Assembly (NCBI GenBank): GCA_050303415.1
Contig: JBNLBS010000019.1
Coordinates: 1-64,000, forward strand
DNA: 64,000 nt
Origin: JBNLBS01 sp050303415
Lineage (GTDB): Bacteria; Pseudomonadota; Gammaproteobacteria; Methylococcales; Methylomonadaceae
Direction of reading: 5' to 3'
The notes below the pieces were generated by a model. The model saw nothing but the letters and a program-made list of their open reading frames with translations, searched no databases and had not been told where the DNA came from. Every line of letters starts with the position of its first letter. Position 1 is the first letter of the stretch. The position numbers were made by a program, and so were the translations under genes. This document shows positions 28,876-37,586 of the stretch, piece after piece.

Positions 28876-30168
28876 ATGAATAAAACTACAGCTGAAGCCT
28901 TTGTTTTGCATTTTGCGCAAAAATATTTTTCTTATTTATTACCTCGCGAAGTACTTGATGCATTAAATACAAAGGAATCCACTGACACAAAAAAACAAAA
29001 TCAAACCGAATCCAATCCCATTATAGATTGGGAAAATAGGATTTCTATCCAGTCTCACTGGCAGGGTGTAATTGAAGATAAAGAATCTGACAGAGAAAGA
29101 TCTATTGCCGAAATTGTTAAACAAGCGCTATTTCACAATAAGAAACTGGACGTTAATACCGTAGAAGAGCGATCTTTTTCATTCAACCCTTTTGGAATAG
29201 CCGTTAGAAACGAGAAGTTTTTTCTTGTCGGTTCTTATGAAAACAGCCTGACGCCCTGCCTGATAAGCCTGGCTAAAATTGTAAACGTAAATCTAACGGA
29301 TGAAAATTCCATTCCGCCTAAAAAAGACTTTGATTTAAATAGTTTTTCTGAAACCTACCTCAATCACCCGACCGAACCGAAAATCATTGACACACTCATC
29401 GTCGAGTTTCCAAACAAAGCATACTTTTATGTAAAATCACATCCTCTTAAGTGTGATGAGCTGATCTTATCTGAGCCGACAGGAACGCTAGGCTACTTTA
29501 CCTTAACGGCCAAAAAGGTAAAAAATACTTTTTTATTACATCAATGGTTAAGTTCATTTCATGATGATGCTCAAGTATTAAACCCGCCTTTTATTCGCTA
29601 TCAAATTAACCGTTCATTCGTTGATAAATTAACCAATTTATACAATCGTCAAGCATTCGAACGCCTTGGAACCAGGGAAATTGATCGATATTATCGTGAC
29701 CATAATAGCTATTTCTCCATCTTGGTAATGGATATAGATCATTTTAAAAACATAAATGATCTGCATGGCCATTTGTTTGGCGATGAAGTCTTAATAAATG
29801 TATCTAACTGCTTACGCGATTATGATGCAATTCGTTATGGTGGAGAAGAATTTGTTATTTTATTGCCTAATACACATGCTTTCGAGGCAAAGCGAGCAGC
29901 CGAACGAATTAGAGAAAATATAGAGTCATTAACTCTAAAAAACAAGGAAAATGCATTAGTGCCTGTAACCATAAGTATTGGCATAGCTGAATTTCCAACA
30001 CATTTGCCCGATAAAAACCTAATCAATTTACATGGTAAAGAAAACCATAAAACGGATGAAAAAGTAAAAAACAGTTTAATGTTACTAATTACCGAACAAG
30101 CTGATAAAGCCCTTTATCAAGCCAAGCAAAAAGGACGAAACAAATCGTTTATTTTTTCAAAAGAATAA
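28876..30168 (+). CDS. WYL-domain / GGDEF diguanylate cyclase fusion
   Basis: 430 aa. Residues about 75-145 look like a WYL domain (SIAEIVKQALFHNKKLDVNTVEER, FNPFGIAVRNEKFFLVGSYE) and 170-242 like its C-terminal extension (VEFPNKAYFYVKSHPL, FLLHQWLSSFHDDAQVLNPPFIR). A GGDEF domain follows from about 250 (LTNLYNRQAFE, MDIDHFKNINDLHGHLFGDE) with active-site GGEEF at 322-326. An RDYD tetrad precedes it by four residues, one short of the usual I-site spacing. No HTH and no membrane helix. WYL domains normally sense ligands or nucleic acid in transcription factors; here one probably controls c-di-GMP synthesis. The WYL call is by pattern and moderately sure. Confidence 0.78.
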   Translation: MNKTTAEAFVLHFAQKYFSYLLPREVLDALNTKESTDTKKQNQTESNPIIDWENRISIQSHWQGVIEDKESDRERSIAEIVKQALFHNKKLDVNTVEERSFSFNPFGIAVRNEKFFLVGSYENSLTPCLISLAKIVNVNLTDENSIPPKKDFDLNSFSETYLNHPTEPKIIDTLIVEFPNKAYFYVKSHPLKCDELILSEPTGTLGYFTLTAKKVKNTFLLHQWLSSFHDDAQVLNPPFIRYQINRSFVDKLTNLYNRQAFERLGTREIDRYYRDHNSYFSILVMDIDHFKNINDLHGHLFGDEVLINVSNCLRDYDAIRYGGEEFVILLPNTHAFEAKRAAERIRENIESLTLKNKENALVPVTISIGIAEFPTHLPDKNLINLHGKENHKTDEKVKNSLMLLITEQADKALYQAKQKGRNKSFIFSKE

Positions 30169-30218
30169 AGCAATCTCAAACAACCGCCCCCTGCCGTTTC
30201 ATTGTTGAATTCAAATTT

Positions 30219-30899
30219 TCAAGCCATCTGCATGGCTTTTAAGGTTTTAGAACTAAACTCGCGCCTATACAAAACCAACACCACCCATAGTGTCAACAGC
30301 ATAAACAATACAGGATGCATAAACCACGATAGCGCTGCAAGACTGAAATAATAGGCTCTCAGACCGTAATTAAAGGTATTGCTGGCCAAATGCAGCACAT
30401 TTGCGACTTTTTCTGCATATTTTTGACGCACCCTTTCATCCTCACCTACTTGTGGCGCACCGCCAACCATCATGATCACCATATTGTATTGACGCATAGA
30501 CCAGGTAAAAGTGAACACCGCATAGATATAAATAGCAATCAGCAACAGCAGTTTTGCAGCTAAAAGATCAAGTGTTTTACAGTCAAAAAAGGCCATTTTG
30601 TTCATTGTCGACATGATCTGCTCCAAATTCATCAATCCGGACAATAAACCGATCAAAACCAACATCGAAGTTGAGGCAAAAAACGCCACATTTCTTTCCA
30701 AAATGGTAAAAAAAGTCGCATCAGCAATACGTATTTCCCGATTGTTAAACGACTGCATCCAACGCAAAATATATTCATTACGAATATTTTTTAAGCAACT
30801 GACATGATGACTTCTGATCCCGGAATAATAACTGTATCCCATCCAAGCCAAAACCAGCCAAAGTACCGCTATAACATCCAAAAGATACTGATTACTCAC
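30219..30899 (-). CDS. DUF599 family membrane protein
   Basis: 226 aa from a GTG at 30899, chosen because GGAG lies 8 bp before it and homologues begin near LLDVIAVLWLVLAWMGY; the reading frame stays open a further 62 codons to 31085. Four to five predicted membrane helices. Family text: RNEYILRWMQSFNNREIRIADATFFTILERNVAFFASTSMLVLIGLLSG and NTFNYGLRAYYFSLAALSWF. No function is known for DUF599. Confidence 0.82.
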   Translation of the reverse strand: MSNQYLLDVIAVLWLVLAWMGYSYYSGIRSHHVSCLKNIRNEYILRWMQSFNNREIRIADATFFTILERNVAFFASTSMLVLIGLLSGLMNLEQIMSTMNKMAFFDCKTLDLLAAKLLLLIAIYIYAVFTFTWSMRQYNMVIMMVGGAPQVGEDERVRQKYAEKVANVLHLASNTFNYGLRAYYFSLAALSWFMHPVLFMLLTLWVVLVLYRREFSSKTLKAMQMA

Positions 30900-31109
30900 A
30901 TTATTTACTCCATAAATAAAATTTGAGCCTAACACAGTTTTATGACACAACAATGACTCAATCAAGGCTGCAATTATATTTAATTTAAGCTTTAACACAT
31001 AAAAAAAATATCCCACAACAGCCTTTAACGATAAAATAGATATCCAAGTCCTTCCCGCATATACAGCCTCCCAGATATTTATCACTTAAGTTTGAGAACA
31101 TAAAACCCA

Positions 31110-32411
31110 ATGACCTTTAATGAATTAGAGCTATCAGAACCTTTGCTTAAAGCTATTGCCGAACAAGGTTACACACAACCAACCCCGGTACAGGAACAAG
31201 CAATACCTTATATTTTACAAGGCAGAGATATGCTCGCCGGCGCTCAAACCGGCACAGGGAAAACGGCAGGATTTACTTTACCCCTATTACAACTGCTTCA
31301 TAATCAAGAGCCGGGAAAAAAACCACGCCCGGTAAGAGCCTTAATACTTACCCCGACTCGGGAATTAGCGATTCAGGTCTATGAAAGCGTGTGTACCTAT
31401 GGCAAACATTTGCCTTTACATGCTGAAGTTGTCTTCGGTGGGGTCAGCATCAATTCTCAAATTAAACGCTTACAACGCGGCAGCGATATACTTGTCGCCA
31501 CGCCCGGCCGACTGTTGGACTTGATGTATCAAAAGAAAGTTAATCTGTCTCAAGTACAATTCTTTATCCTGGATGAGGCTGACCGGATGCTGGATATGGG
31601 CTTTATCAGAGATATTCGCAAAGTCATCGACGCCCTACCCGATCAAAGACAAAATCTGATGTTTTCAGCAACCTATTCCAAAGAAATAAAAGTTCTGACC
31701 GAACAATTGCTGAATGACCCCGCTGAAGTTGCCGTCGCCAGAAAAAATGCCGCTGCCGACACCGTATCACAACTGGTCTATGCCATTCAAAAAGAAAACA
31801 AACGCGAATTAATATCCTGGCTGATTGGCGATGGCAACTGGCAGCAAGTGTTGGTTTTTGTCAGAACCAAACATGGTGCAGATCGTTTATGTAAACAACT
31901 TATTCATGATGGCATTCGCTGTGCCGCGCTACACGGCAACAAAAGTCAATCGGCCCGCACCAAGGCACTGGAAGGTTTTAAAAACGGGAACATTACCGCG
32001 TTAATTGCAACTGATATAGCCGCTCGGGGTATTGATATAGATCAACTACCACATGTGATTAATTTTGACCTGCCGGCAGTCGCCGAAGATTACGTTCATC
32101 GTATAGGTCGTACGGGTAGAGCCGGTTCACAAGGCCAGGCTATTTCATTTGTGTCCCCTGAGGAAGCACATTTACTCGGTGCCATTGAAAAACTGCTAAA
32201 CAAACAAATCCCCAGAGTCGCAGATACGGGATATGCACCAGTTGCTTTGGATACGGGTAAAAAACCCAAAAACAAGCCAAAGCAAAACAACCATAAACCA
32301 GCCGCCAGAAAAAAGGTAAAAACTAAATCTCCCTACGATAACCGTTCACCAAGAACGAATAAACCCAACAAAAACCGTATCCGAAATAAAACCAGACGAT
32401 TAAGCAGTTAA
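31110..32411 (+). CDS. rhlE: DEAD-box RNA helicase, RhlE type
   Basis: 433 aa. Q motif (GYTQPTPVQEQAIP), Walker A AQTGTGKT, PTRELA, DEAD in ILDEADRMLDMGF, SAT, and motif VI HRIGRTGRAG. The C-terminal tail (about 375-433) is rich in Lys, Arg and Asn with no folded domain, typical of RhlE-like helicases in RNA decay or ribosome assembly. Its start lies 210 bp from the divergent DUF599 gene. Confidence 0.93.
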   Translation: MTFNELELSEPLLKAIAEQGYTQPTPVQEQAIPYILQGRDMLAGAQTGTGKTAGFTLPLLQLLHNQEPGKKPRPVRALILTPTRELAIQVYESVCTYGKHLPLHAEVVFGGVSINSQIKRLQRGSDILVATPGRLLDLMYQKKVNLSQVQFFILDEADRMLDMGFIRDIRKVIDALPDQRQNLMFSATYSKEIKVLTEQLLNDPAEVAVARKNAAADTVSQLVYAIQKENKRELISWLIGDGNWQQVLVFVRTKHGADRLCKQLIHDGIRCAALHGNKSQSARTKALEGFKNGNITALIATDIAARGIDIDQLPHVINFDLPAVAEDYVHRIGRTGRAGSQGQAISFVSPEEAHLLGAIEKLLNKQIPRVADTGYAPVALDTGKKPKNKPKQNNHKPAARKKVKTKSPYDNRSPRTNKPNKNRIRNKTRRLSS

Positions 32412-32783
32412 TTTACTCTGTCTAAAGCAAAAAAGGCAAGTATTGCCGAACAAGAAAAAATAAATTTGTTTAAAAGTTATCGGCTTGTAATCCATAGATT
32501 ACAAAACATTGATTTTTTTGTAATCTATGGATTACAAAACATAATTTTTCATGATTTTGCACCAAAATAGTACTTTTGTACAATACAAACACAAAAAACT
32601 TGTCCTTATAATCAGATTCAGATTCACTCAGAATGAATCATAACAACCAACCGGCATTGCCAACGGATTGGAGGTGATAAGAGAGGGGGGTGGACTTTCC
32701 TTATGCTGGAGGGGTTAATTTGAATAGGAATATCTGTATTCCATAATGTTTAATTTAATACTCCAAGTTCAGAGGATAATAAT
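32412..32783. other. Intergenic region with two dyad sites
   Basis: 372 bp between rhlE and an exported-protein gene. It holds two tandem 18-bp dyads (annotated separately), an inverted pair GATTCA / TGAATC near 32620, and a G-rich purine stretch near 32670-32695. A small inverted repeat GGAATA / TATTCC lies near 32727. AGAGGAT before the next ATG is a good ribosome binding site. No small gene was recognised. Confidence 0.6.
32486..32536. promoter_or_regulatory. Two 18-bp palindromic sites 33 bp apart (candidate operators)
   Basis: TGTAATCCATAGATTACA at 32486-32503 and TGTAATCTATGGATTACA at 32519-32536. Each is a 7-bp half-site dyad (TGTAATC / GATTACA) around a 4-bp centre, and each is the exact reverse complement of the other. 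The 33-bp centre-to-centre distance is about three helical turns, putting both on one DNA face, which suits a dimeric repressor or activator. The regulated gene (rhlE or the exported protein) is not certain. Confidence 0.6.
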
Positions 32784-33578
32784 ATGAAAAAATATATTTC
32801 AATTTTGACGACAAGTTTAATCTTGGCTTCTTCATCCGTTTTTGCTGATGATGACGATGATGCAAGAGCAATTTGTCAGGATGTCCCAACGCACGAACAA
32901 CTTAAAACCGCTTTAGATGCTTCTGGTTATAATTCTAATGGTGGTTTCAACCTTCATATGTGGGGCACCATCGTCAACAGAGACGGTTTTGTTTGTGCAG
33001 TTGCCTTCACAGGAACAGAGCGTGGAGACCAATGGCCTGGCAGCCGTGTAATTTCTGCTGCTAAAGCTTATACAGCAAATGCATACAGTTTAGAAGGCTA
33101 TGCCCTTTCTACTGCTAATCTGTATGCTTCAGGACAGCCTGGTGGCAGCTTATGGGGCTTACAGTTCAGCAACCCGACTGACACCAAAGCCGCCTATCGA
33201 GGTAACCCAGAAAACTACGGCCAACCCAATGATCCTATGGTAGGAAGAAAAGTGGGGGGGCAAATCGTCTTTGGTGGCGGTTTTGCACTCTATAATTCAG
33301 ATGGAGAAATTGTTGGCGGACTCGGTGTCAGTGGAGACACATCCTGTAAAGACCATAATTTTGGTTGGAAGGTCCGTGACAATCTGAATTTGGACTACGT
33401 TCCTAATGGTCCTAGCGGAGCCGGAGACGATAACATCATTTATGATATGATTGGCGGAGATATTGACTTTTTAGCTTCTCATGACAACACTATTAGTCCA
33501 TCGGCTTTCGGACATGTTGATTGTGATTTGGGTGAATCTGGAATATTATTGCCTCCAGTCAAAAAGAACGAACTATAA
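32784..33578 (+). CDS. Exported GlcG/HbpS-like protein
   Basis: 264 aa. Signal peptide MKKYISILTTSLILASSSVFA, then an Asp-rich mature start. The domain resembles the GlcG/HbpS (PF03928) fold: REQ-like opening helix, VNRDGFVCAVAFTGTERGDQWPGSRVISAAKAYTANAYS, and the glycine-rich GGQIVFGGGFALYNSDGEIVGGLGVSGDTSCKDHNFGWKVRD. Members bind haem or cobalamin-type ligands or are of unknown role. Usually the family core is about 140 aa; this copy has a long C-terminal addition with three cysteines overall in the mature half. Ligand is not known. Confidence 0.75.
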   Translation: MKKYISILTTSLILASSSVFADDDDDARAICQDVPTHEQLKTALDASGYNSNGGFNLHMWGTIVNRDGFVCAVAFTGTERGDQWPGSRVISAAKAYTANAYSLEGYALSTANLYASGQPGGSLWGLQFSNPTDTKAAYRGNPENYGQPNDPMVGRKVGGQIVFGGGFALYNSDGEIVGGLGVSGDTSCKDHNFGWKVRDNLNLDYVPNGPSGAGDDNIIYDMIGGDIDFLASHDNTISPSAFGHVDCDLGESGILLPPVKKNEL

Positions 33579-33601
33579 TAAATCTGCTCTTTATAGTACT
33601 G

Positions 33602-33634
33602 CATATGTCCGATAGAAACACTATCGGGCATATG
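33602..33634 (+). terminator. Hairpin after the GlcG-like gene
   Basis: 14-bp stem with one G-U pair: CATATGTCCGATAG against CTATCGGGCATATG. It lies 23 bp past the stop codon. There is no strong T-run after it, so it may protect the 3' end rather than terminate. Confidence 0.5.
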
Positions 33635-33712
33635 TTGATATACTTAGGATCATTCAATCCATATCTAGTAAAAACAAAAACTTTCAAACTTAAAACTGCT
33701 TTAAACTTTCAA

Positions 33713-34507
33713 ATGGCATGCAAAAAATTGTCAATATTGTTTTTCCCAGTATTATTTTTAATAATTACGGGCTGCAGCATAAAAAAAAACCTTGATCCCG
33801 ATATATCTTCATTTAGTTGCGCAATTTCTTCGCCTCAAGGTACCTCAGATAAAGCCACAGAGCTTGCTCATACGATTCAGTTGGAAAACGAAGGCGATAA
33901 ACAGTTTTTTGCTAAAGACTACGACAACGCTTTCGATTGTTATAACCATGCGTTAGAACTTAAAATAAAAAAGTTTGGTTCCAAACATCTATCTCTGATT
34001 CCGAATTTATATAATTTGGCTACTGTTTACGAAGTTAAGCAAGATTATAAAGCCGCCAATTCTTTATATGGAAGATCACTGAATATTTTAAAAAAACAAA
34101 AACGAGCATCTGCTTATAATTCATATCAGGGCTATCAGACAGCCATCTACTATAAAACAAACACTTCAAACGATATCATGCAGCTTCAAAACGCATTGTT
34201 AGCTTTTCAGCAGATTCATAATCCCACTAATATTCGTGTTGCAGCAATTCAACATAGACTGGCAAATATTTACCTGACAAACAAAAATTTCTTAAAATCT
34301 GAAAACGCTTTCCAGAAAGCTATTTCTATATTGCATAGATATACGGGTAACAAACATCCATACTATGCAAAAATATTAACTGATTTTACCAAGCTTCTTG
34401 AATTAACAGATAGAACCCAACAGGCATCAAAGTTTAAAAAACAAGCTGACGTAATTTTTCAAAGCTATCCCAAAAAACTACATACCAAACTTTATTCACC
34501 AGATTAA
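33713..34507 (+). CDS. TPR-repeat lipoprotein
   Basis: 264 aa from ATG at 33713, chosen because it gives a clean lipoprotein signal peptide (MACKKLSILFFPVLFLIITGC, lipid-modified cysteine at 21). The frame is open to an ATG at 33605 inside the preceding hairpin. Tetratricopeptide repeats follow: GDKQFFAKDYDNAFDCYNHALELK, LYNLATVYEVKQDYKAANSLYGRSL, LANIYLTNKNFLKSENAFQKAI. It is probably a periplasmic or outer-membrane scaffold. No ribosome binding site is obvious for either start. AT-rich composition differs from most neighbours. Confidence 0.65.
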   Translation: MACKKLSILFFPVLFLIITGCSIKKNLDPDISSFSCAISSPQGTSDKATELAHTIQLENEGDKQFFAKDYDNAFDCYNHALELKIKKFGSKHLSLIPNLYNLATVYEVKQDYKAANSLYGRSLNILKKQKRASAYNSYQGYQTAIYYKTNTSNDIMQLQNALLAFQQIHNPTNIRVAAIQHRLANIYLTNKNFLKSENAFQKAISILHRYTGNKHPYYAKILTDFTKLLELTDRTQQASKFKKQADVIFQSYPKKLHTKLYSPD

Positions 34508-34649
34508 AAAAAGGATTTAGGTTTCCCAAAAATCGACGGGGTCAAGACTTGCATAGTGCATTTATAAAAAAAGCTTTGGCCATTACCCACTCCCCTTACA
34601 CCACGCCGAGCATCGCAGTTTTTCGGTAAAATAGCCCGAAGGGTGATCA

Positions 34650-34716
34650 CAAGGATGAGATCATTTGACAGCGGGGCTTGGATGCCCCGTTTGGCAAACC
34701 TAGTGAAAAACAAGAA
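34650..34716. repeat. Dispersed hairpin repeat, copy 1
   Basis: About 66 bp that align with 54230-54296. The core is a stem CGGGGC-ttggat-GCCCCG within GACAGCGGGGCTTGGATG. Most positions match across the copy, including flanking GGATGAGATCAT versus GGATAAGAGCAT. It lies in a non-coding spacer. Confidence 0.8.
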
Positions 34717-34758
34717 GCTCAGGGGGCTTTCGTGGTGTAGGGTCGATTTTATTTGGTT

Positions 34759-34786
34759 ACTTTCTTTTGTCGACGCAAAAGAAAGT
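34759..34786. repeat. 11-bp inverted repeat (ACTTTCTTTTG / CAAAAGAAAGT)
   Basis: Perfect 11-bp arms around a 6-bp centre (tcgacg). This type of sequence is common as a dispersed non-coding repeat in proteobacteria, often next to the hairpin repeat found just upstream here. It may also form an RNA hairpin. Confidence 0.75.
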
Positions 34787-35093
34787 GACTCGGCTTCGCG
34801 GACGAGCCCGCGATTAAAACAGAGGATTCGAAAAAAAATTAAACAAATTGGCTGAAAAACATGATTTAATTTCTCCTCCGCCAAACCCTCTCGGCAATTG
34901 CTCCTTCTTTGCCCTACCTTCTGCATCCTTGCAGTTGTCCATCAGGAGAGGGCTTATCTTCAAATGAAATTGAGAAAAAGGAGGCAAGCCTTAAATTTGA
35001 CGTTTCATTTTTCCACTACTCAGTTTTTTGACCAAGTGCTAATATAGCTCTAGATGATTCACTTTTTCTAAGCTATGTCTAACCGGCTCCAGA

Positions 35094-35645
35094 ATGAAAC
35101 ACTTTGTACTGCAAACCAACATTACCCCACCCTTTCCAAAGCATTTAAAAATGGCTTTATTCGGGATGGGCTGCTTTTGGGGGGCGGAACGATGCTTCTG
35201 GCAAATTCCGGGTATCTACACTACTGCGGTAGGTTACAGCAATGGCGAGATTGAAAACCCGACTTATAAACAGGTTTGTACGGGATTAACCGGACATAAT
35301 GAGGTGGTCAGGGTGGTTTATGATCCAAAACTGACACCCTACCAGCAATTACTGGAAACTTTTTGGCAAGCACATAATCCTACTCAAGGTATGAGGCAAG
35401 GCAATGATATTGGCAGCCAGTACCGCTCCGGTATTTATACCTATGATCAACAGCAACTGGAAACAGCGGAAGTATCCAAGCTGCATTATCAAAAGCGTTT
35501 GTCACCAGGAGGATTTGCTTCTATTACCACCGAAGTAATACCAGCCACTACCTTTTATTATGCTGAAGATTACCATCAACAATACCTGGCAAAAAACCCT
35601 GACGGATATTGCGGTCTGGGCGGCTTGGGAATACCGTTTAATTAA
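35094..35645 (+). CDS. msrA: Peptide methionine sulfoxide reductase A
   Basis: 183 aa. Catalytic cysteine at about 27 in FGMGCFWGAE, GHNEVVRVVYDP, FWQAHNPTQGMRQGNDIGSQYRS, YHQQYL, and a C-terminal cysteine in DGYCGLGGLGI that can resolve the disulfide. It repairs methionine-S-sulfoxide. No signal peptide, so cytoplasmic. The initial ATG is used; the family core begins near residue 20. Confidence 0.95.
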   Translation: MKHFVLQTNITPPFPKHLKMALFGMGCFWGAERCFWQIPGIYTTAVGYSNGEIENPTYKQVCTGLTGHNEVVRVVYDPKLTPYQQLLETFWQAHNPTQGMRQGNDIGSQYRSGIYTYDQQQLETAEVSKLHYQKRLSPGGFASITTEVIPATTFYYAEDYHQQYLAKNPDGYCGLGGLGIPFN

Positions 35646-36227
35646 AACCAACACAATACTATCACAAGTGAAATAGCGTATTAATACTGATCTCAAACCA
35701 AATAAAGAAATCTTTTTTATACAATGAAAATTATTTTATTGGCTTTAAAACATTAAAGCTGGATATTATAACCGTGAAATAAAAAGGGATAATATTGCAA
35801 TAAGTACTTATAACTACCAGCCTAATAAAAAAGCAATATAATTGATTTATATCAATAGGTTATGAATTTTATGCTGATTTTTTTACAAAAAAAAGGTGGT
35901 TTAAAACCACCTCAGGATATTAGGAAGGATATAACGCAACTTTTAGCTGTTAACCTTAAAAATTTAAGGCCTTAAAAGTTAGAATAATAATAGCAATACT
36001 TTTTGCAAAGAAAAATGTGACATATTGTCGCACCCCTGATATTGCACTATTAAATATTCATACTACTTCACATAATCTATAAAAAAATTAGTTTAATTAC
36101 TTTTATTTATTATCTAAATTACTGACTAAAAATCTTTATTTTCAATGTGTTAACAATTTGGCGCATTTTTTTTCATTCAATGTCATAATAAATCGACTAG
36201 CAGCAACCGCTTTTTTATATTTAATCC
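35646..36227. other. AT-rich intergenic region, nothing identified except one hairpin
   Basis: 582 bp, strongly AT-rich. A stem AGGTGGTT / AACCACCT at 35894-35912 is followed, on the minus strand, by eight Ts, so it could terminate minus-strand transcription although no minus-strand gene is seen there. No tRNA, small gene or known riboswitch was recognised. Confidence 0.5.
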
Positions 36228-37586
36228 ATGTTTGCACAAATATTACCCAAATCAGGGCTATCGGCCAGACAAAACCTGGAATGGTTATTCATTCTCAGAA
36301 GCCTGATGATCGCCAGTGAAGTCATTCTAATTCTCATTTCCATTCATGTGTTAAGGATTCACCTACCCCAGGAACAGCTCTGGATGGTAATCATGTCTGT
36401 AGCTGCAGTAAACCTCTATACCTGGATGCGATTACAGACCGACGATCCGGTGACCGAACTGGAGATTTTTTCCCAACTGGTGATTGATGTTTTCGGCATT
36501 GCCTCGTTGCTTTATCTGACTGGCGGCGCCTCCAACCCTATTATTTGGGTTTTTTTGTTACCGCTGATTATTACTGCCATAACTTTGCCCCAGTCTTATG
36601 CCTGGTATATGGTGATACTTACCAGCTCCATGTATACCATTTTAATTGCATACAACATTCCGCTACCCACGATTGAACCCCATATGCCAGATCCGGAACC
36701 GGAATTAAGTGATTATGAAATGCTGCTTAAAGCACACACAATAAGTGACAAGCATTACTTTAACCTACATGTCTTTGGCATGTGGTTTGGTTTTGTTTTC
36801 AGTGCCGGTCTGGTTGCTTATTTTGTCGTCGAGTTGGCAAGAACCCTAAAGGTTCAGGAACGCAGCCTGGCTGATGCCAGGGAAAATGCACTGCGCGATG
36901 AAAAAGTCGTTTCACTGGGCACATTGGCTGCCAGTGCCGCACATGATATGGGAACACCGCTGGCCACTATTGCCATCTGTGCTCACGAACTGGAAAAAGA
37001 TTACCCGGCTCACCGTTTCCCGGATTTGCAACAAAAAACCCAGATCATCCAGCAACAATTGGCTCGCTGTAAAGAAGCGTTATCGGTTATGTCGGCCTCA
37101 GCCGGAGAAATGCGGGCAGAGTCCGGCGAAGTTATGTTATTAACCGAATATATCGATGAAATTTTCAACCAGTGGCGAACTCAAAAACCGGAAACCAAAT
37201 TAAATTTTTTTATCTCACCCGAGGTTGCTGTCGATGCTAAAATCATTGCTGACAGAACGCTGACCCATTCTTTTATTAATATTTTGAATAATGCCGCCGA
37301 TGCAACGCCAATTGATAAAGGAATAGAGTTTCATGCTGAATGGAATTTAAACGAAGCACATTTTAAAATCCGCGACTATGGCCCTGGCTTCCCCCCAGAT
37401 TTCGACGAATTTGCAGGAAAAAAACCGGTTACCAGCAATAAGAGCGGCCTTGGGGTGGGCTTGTTCTTAACCAATACAGCAATCAAACGACTGGGTGGAA
37501 CTATAAGGTTTTATAATATGGAGACGGGTGGTGCTTGCGTTGAAATTTCACTACCCCTGTTAATGAGTGAGAATAACCATGACTGA
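36228..37586 (+). CDS. regB: RegB/PrrB-type redox sensor histidine kinase
   Basis: 452 aa. Six predicted membrane helices to about residue 205. The segment LTGGASNPIIWVFLLPL matches the quinone-binding GGxxNP motif of RegB. The phospho-acceptor is H239 in AASAAHDMGTPLATIAI; most relatives have HELGTP, so Asp replaces Glu. C281 in LARCKEAL corresponds to the redox cysteine of the family. ATPase motifs: NILNNAADAT, DYGPGF, KSGLGVGLFL. It likely reads electron-transport redox state and controls RegA, which overlaps its end. Confidence 0.88.
   Translation: MFAQILPKSGLSARQNLEWLFILRSLMIASEVILILISIHVLRIHLPQEQLWMVIMSVAAVNLYTWMRLQTDDPVTELEIFSQLVIDVFGIASLLYLTGGASNPIIWVFLLPLIITAITLPQSYAWYMVILTSSMYTILIAYNIPLPTIEPHMPDPEPELSDYEMLLKAHTISDKHYFNLHVFGMWFGFVFSAGLVAYFVVELARTLKVQERSLADARENALRDEKVVSLGTLAASAAHDMGTPLATIAICAHELEKDYPAHRFPDLQQKTQIIQQQLARCKEALSVMSASAGEMRAESGEVMLLTEYIDEIFNQWRTQKPETKLNFFISPEVAVDAKIIADRTLTHSFINILNNAADATPIDKGIEFHAEWNLNEAHFKIRDYGPGFPPDFDEFAGKKPVTSNKSGLGVGLFLTNTAIKRLGGTIRFYNMETGGACVEISLPLLMSENNHD

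Larger units (their letters stand above)
34508..35093. other. Repeat-rich intergenic spacer
   Basis: 586 bp without a convincing gene. It contains a copy of a hairpin repeat shared with 54230-54296 and an 11-bp inverted repeat at 34759-34786. A GGGGTCAAGACTTGCA-like segment near 34540 resembles the edge of small transposable elements in related bacteria; this is recalled, not shown. Open frames through it on both strands look like accidental products of repeats. Confidence 0.6.

Noticed and set aside
32640..32783. Riboswitch upstream of the GlcG-like gene
   Set aside because: The purine-rich stretch does not form the conserved core of cobalamin, glycine, TPP or other riboswitches that I could match.
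34643..34855. 70-codon open frame on the plus strand
   Set aside because: Same repeat region, no ribosome binding site; the peptide is the translation of the inverted repeat.
34504..34926. 140-codon open frame on the minus strand
   Set aside because: It runs through two different dispersed repeats and encodes low-complexity, repeat-derived text; treated as non-coding.
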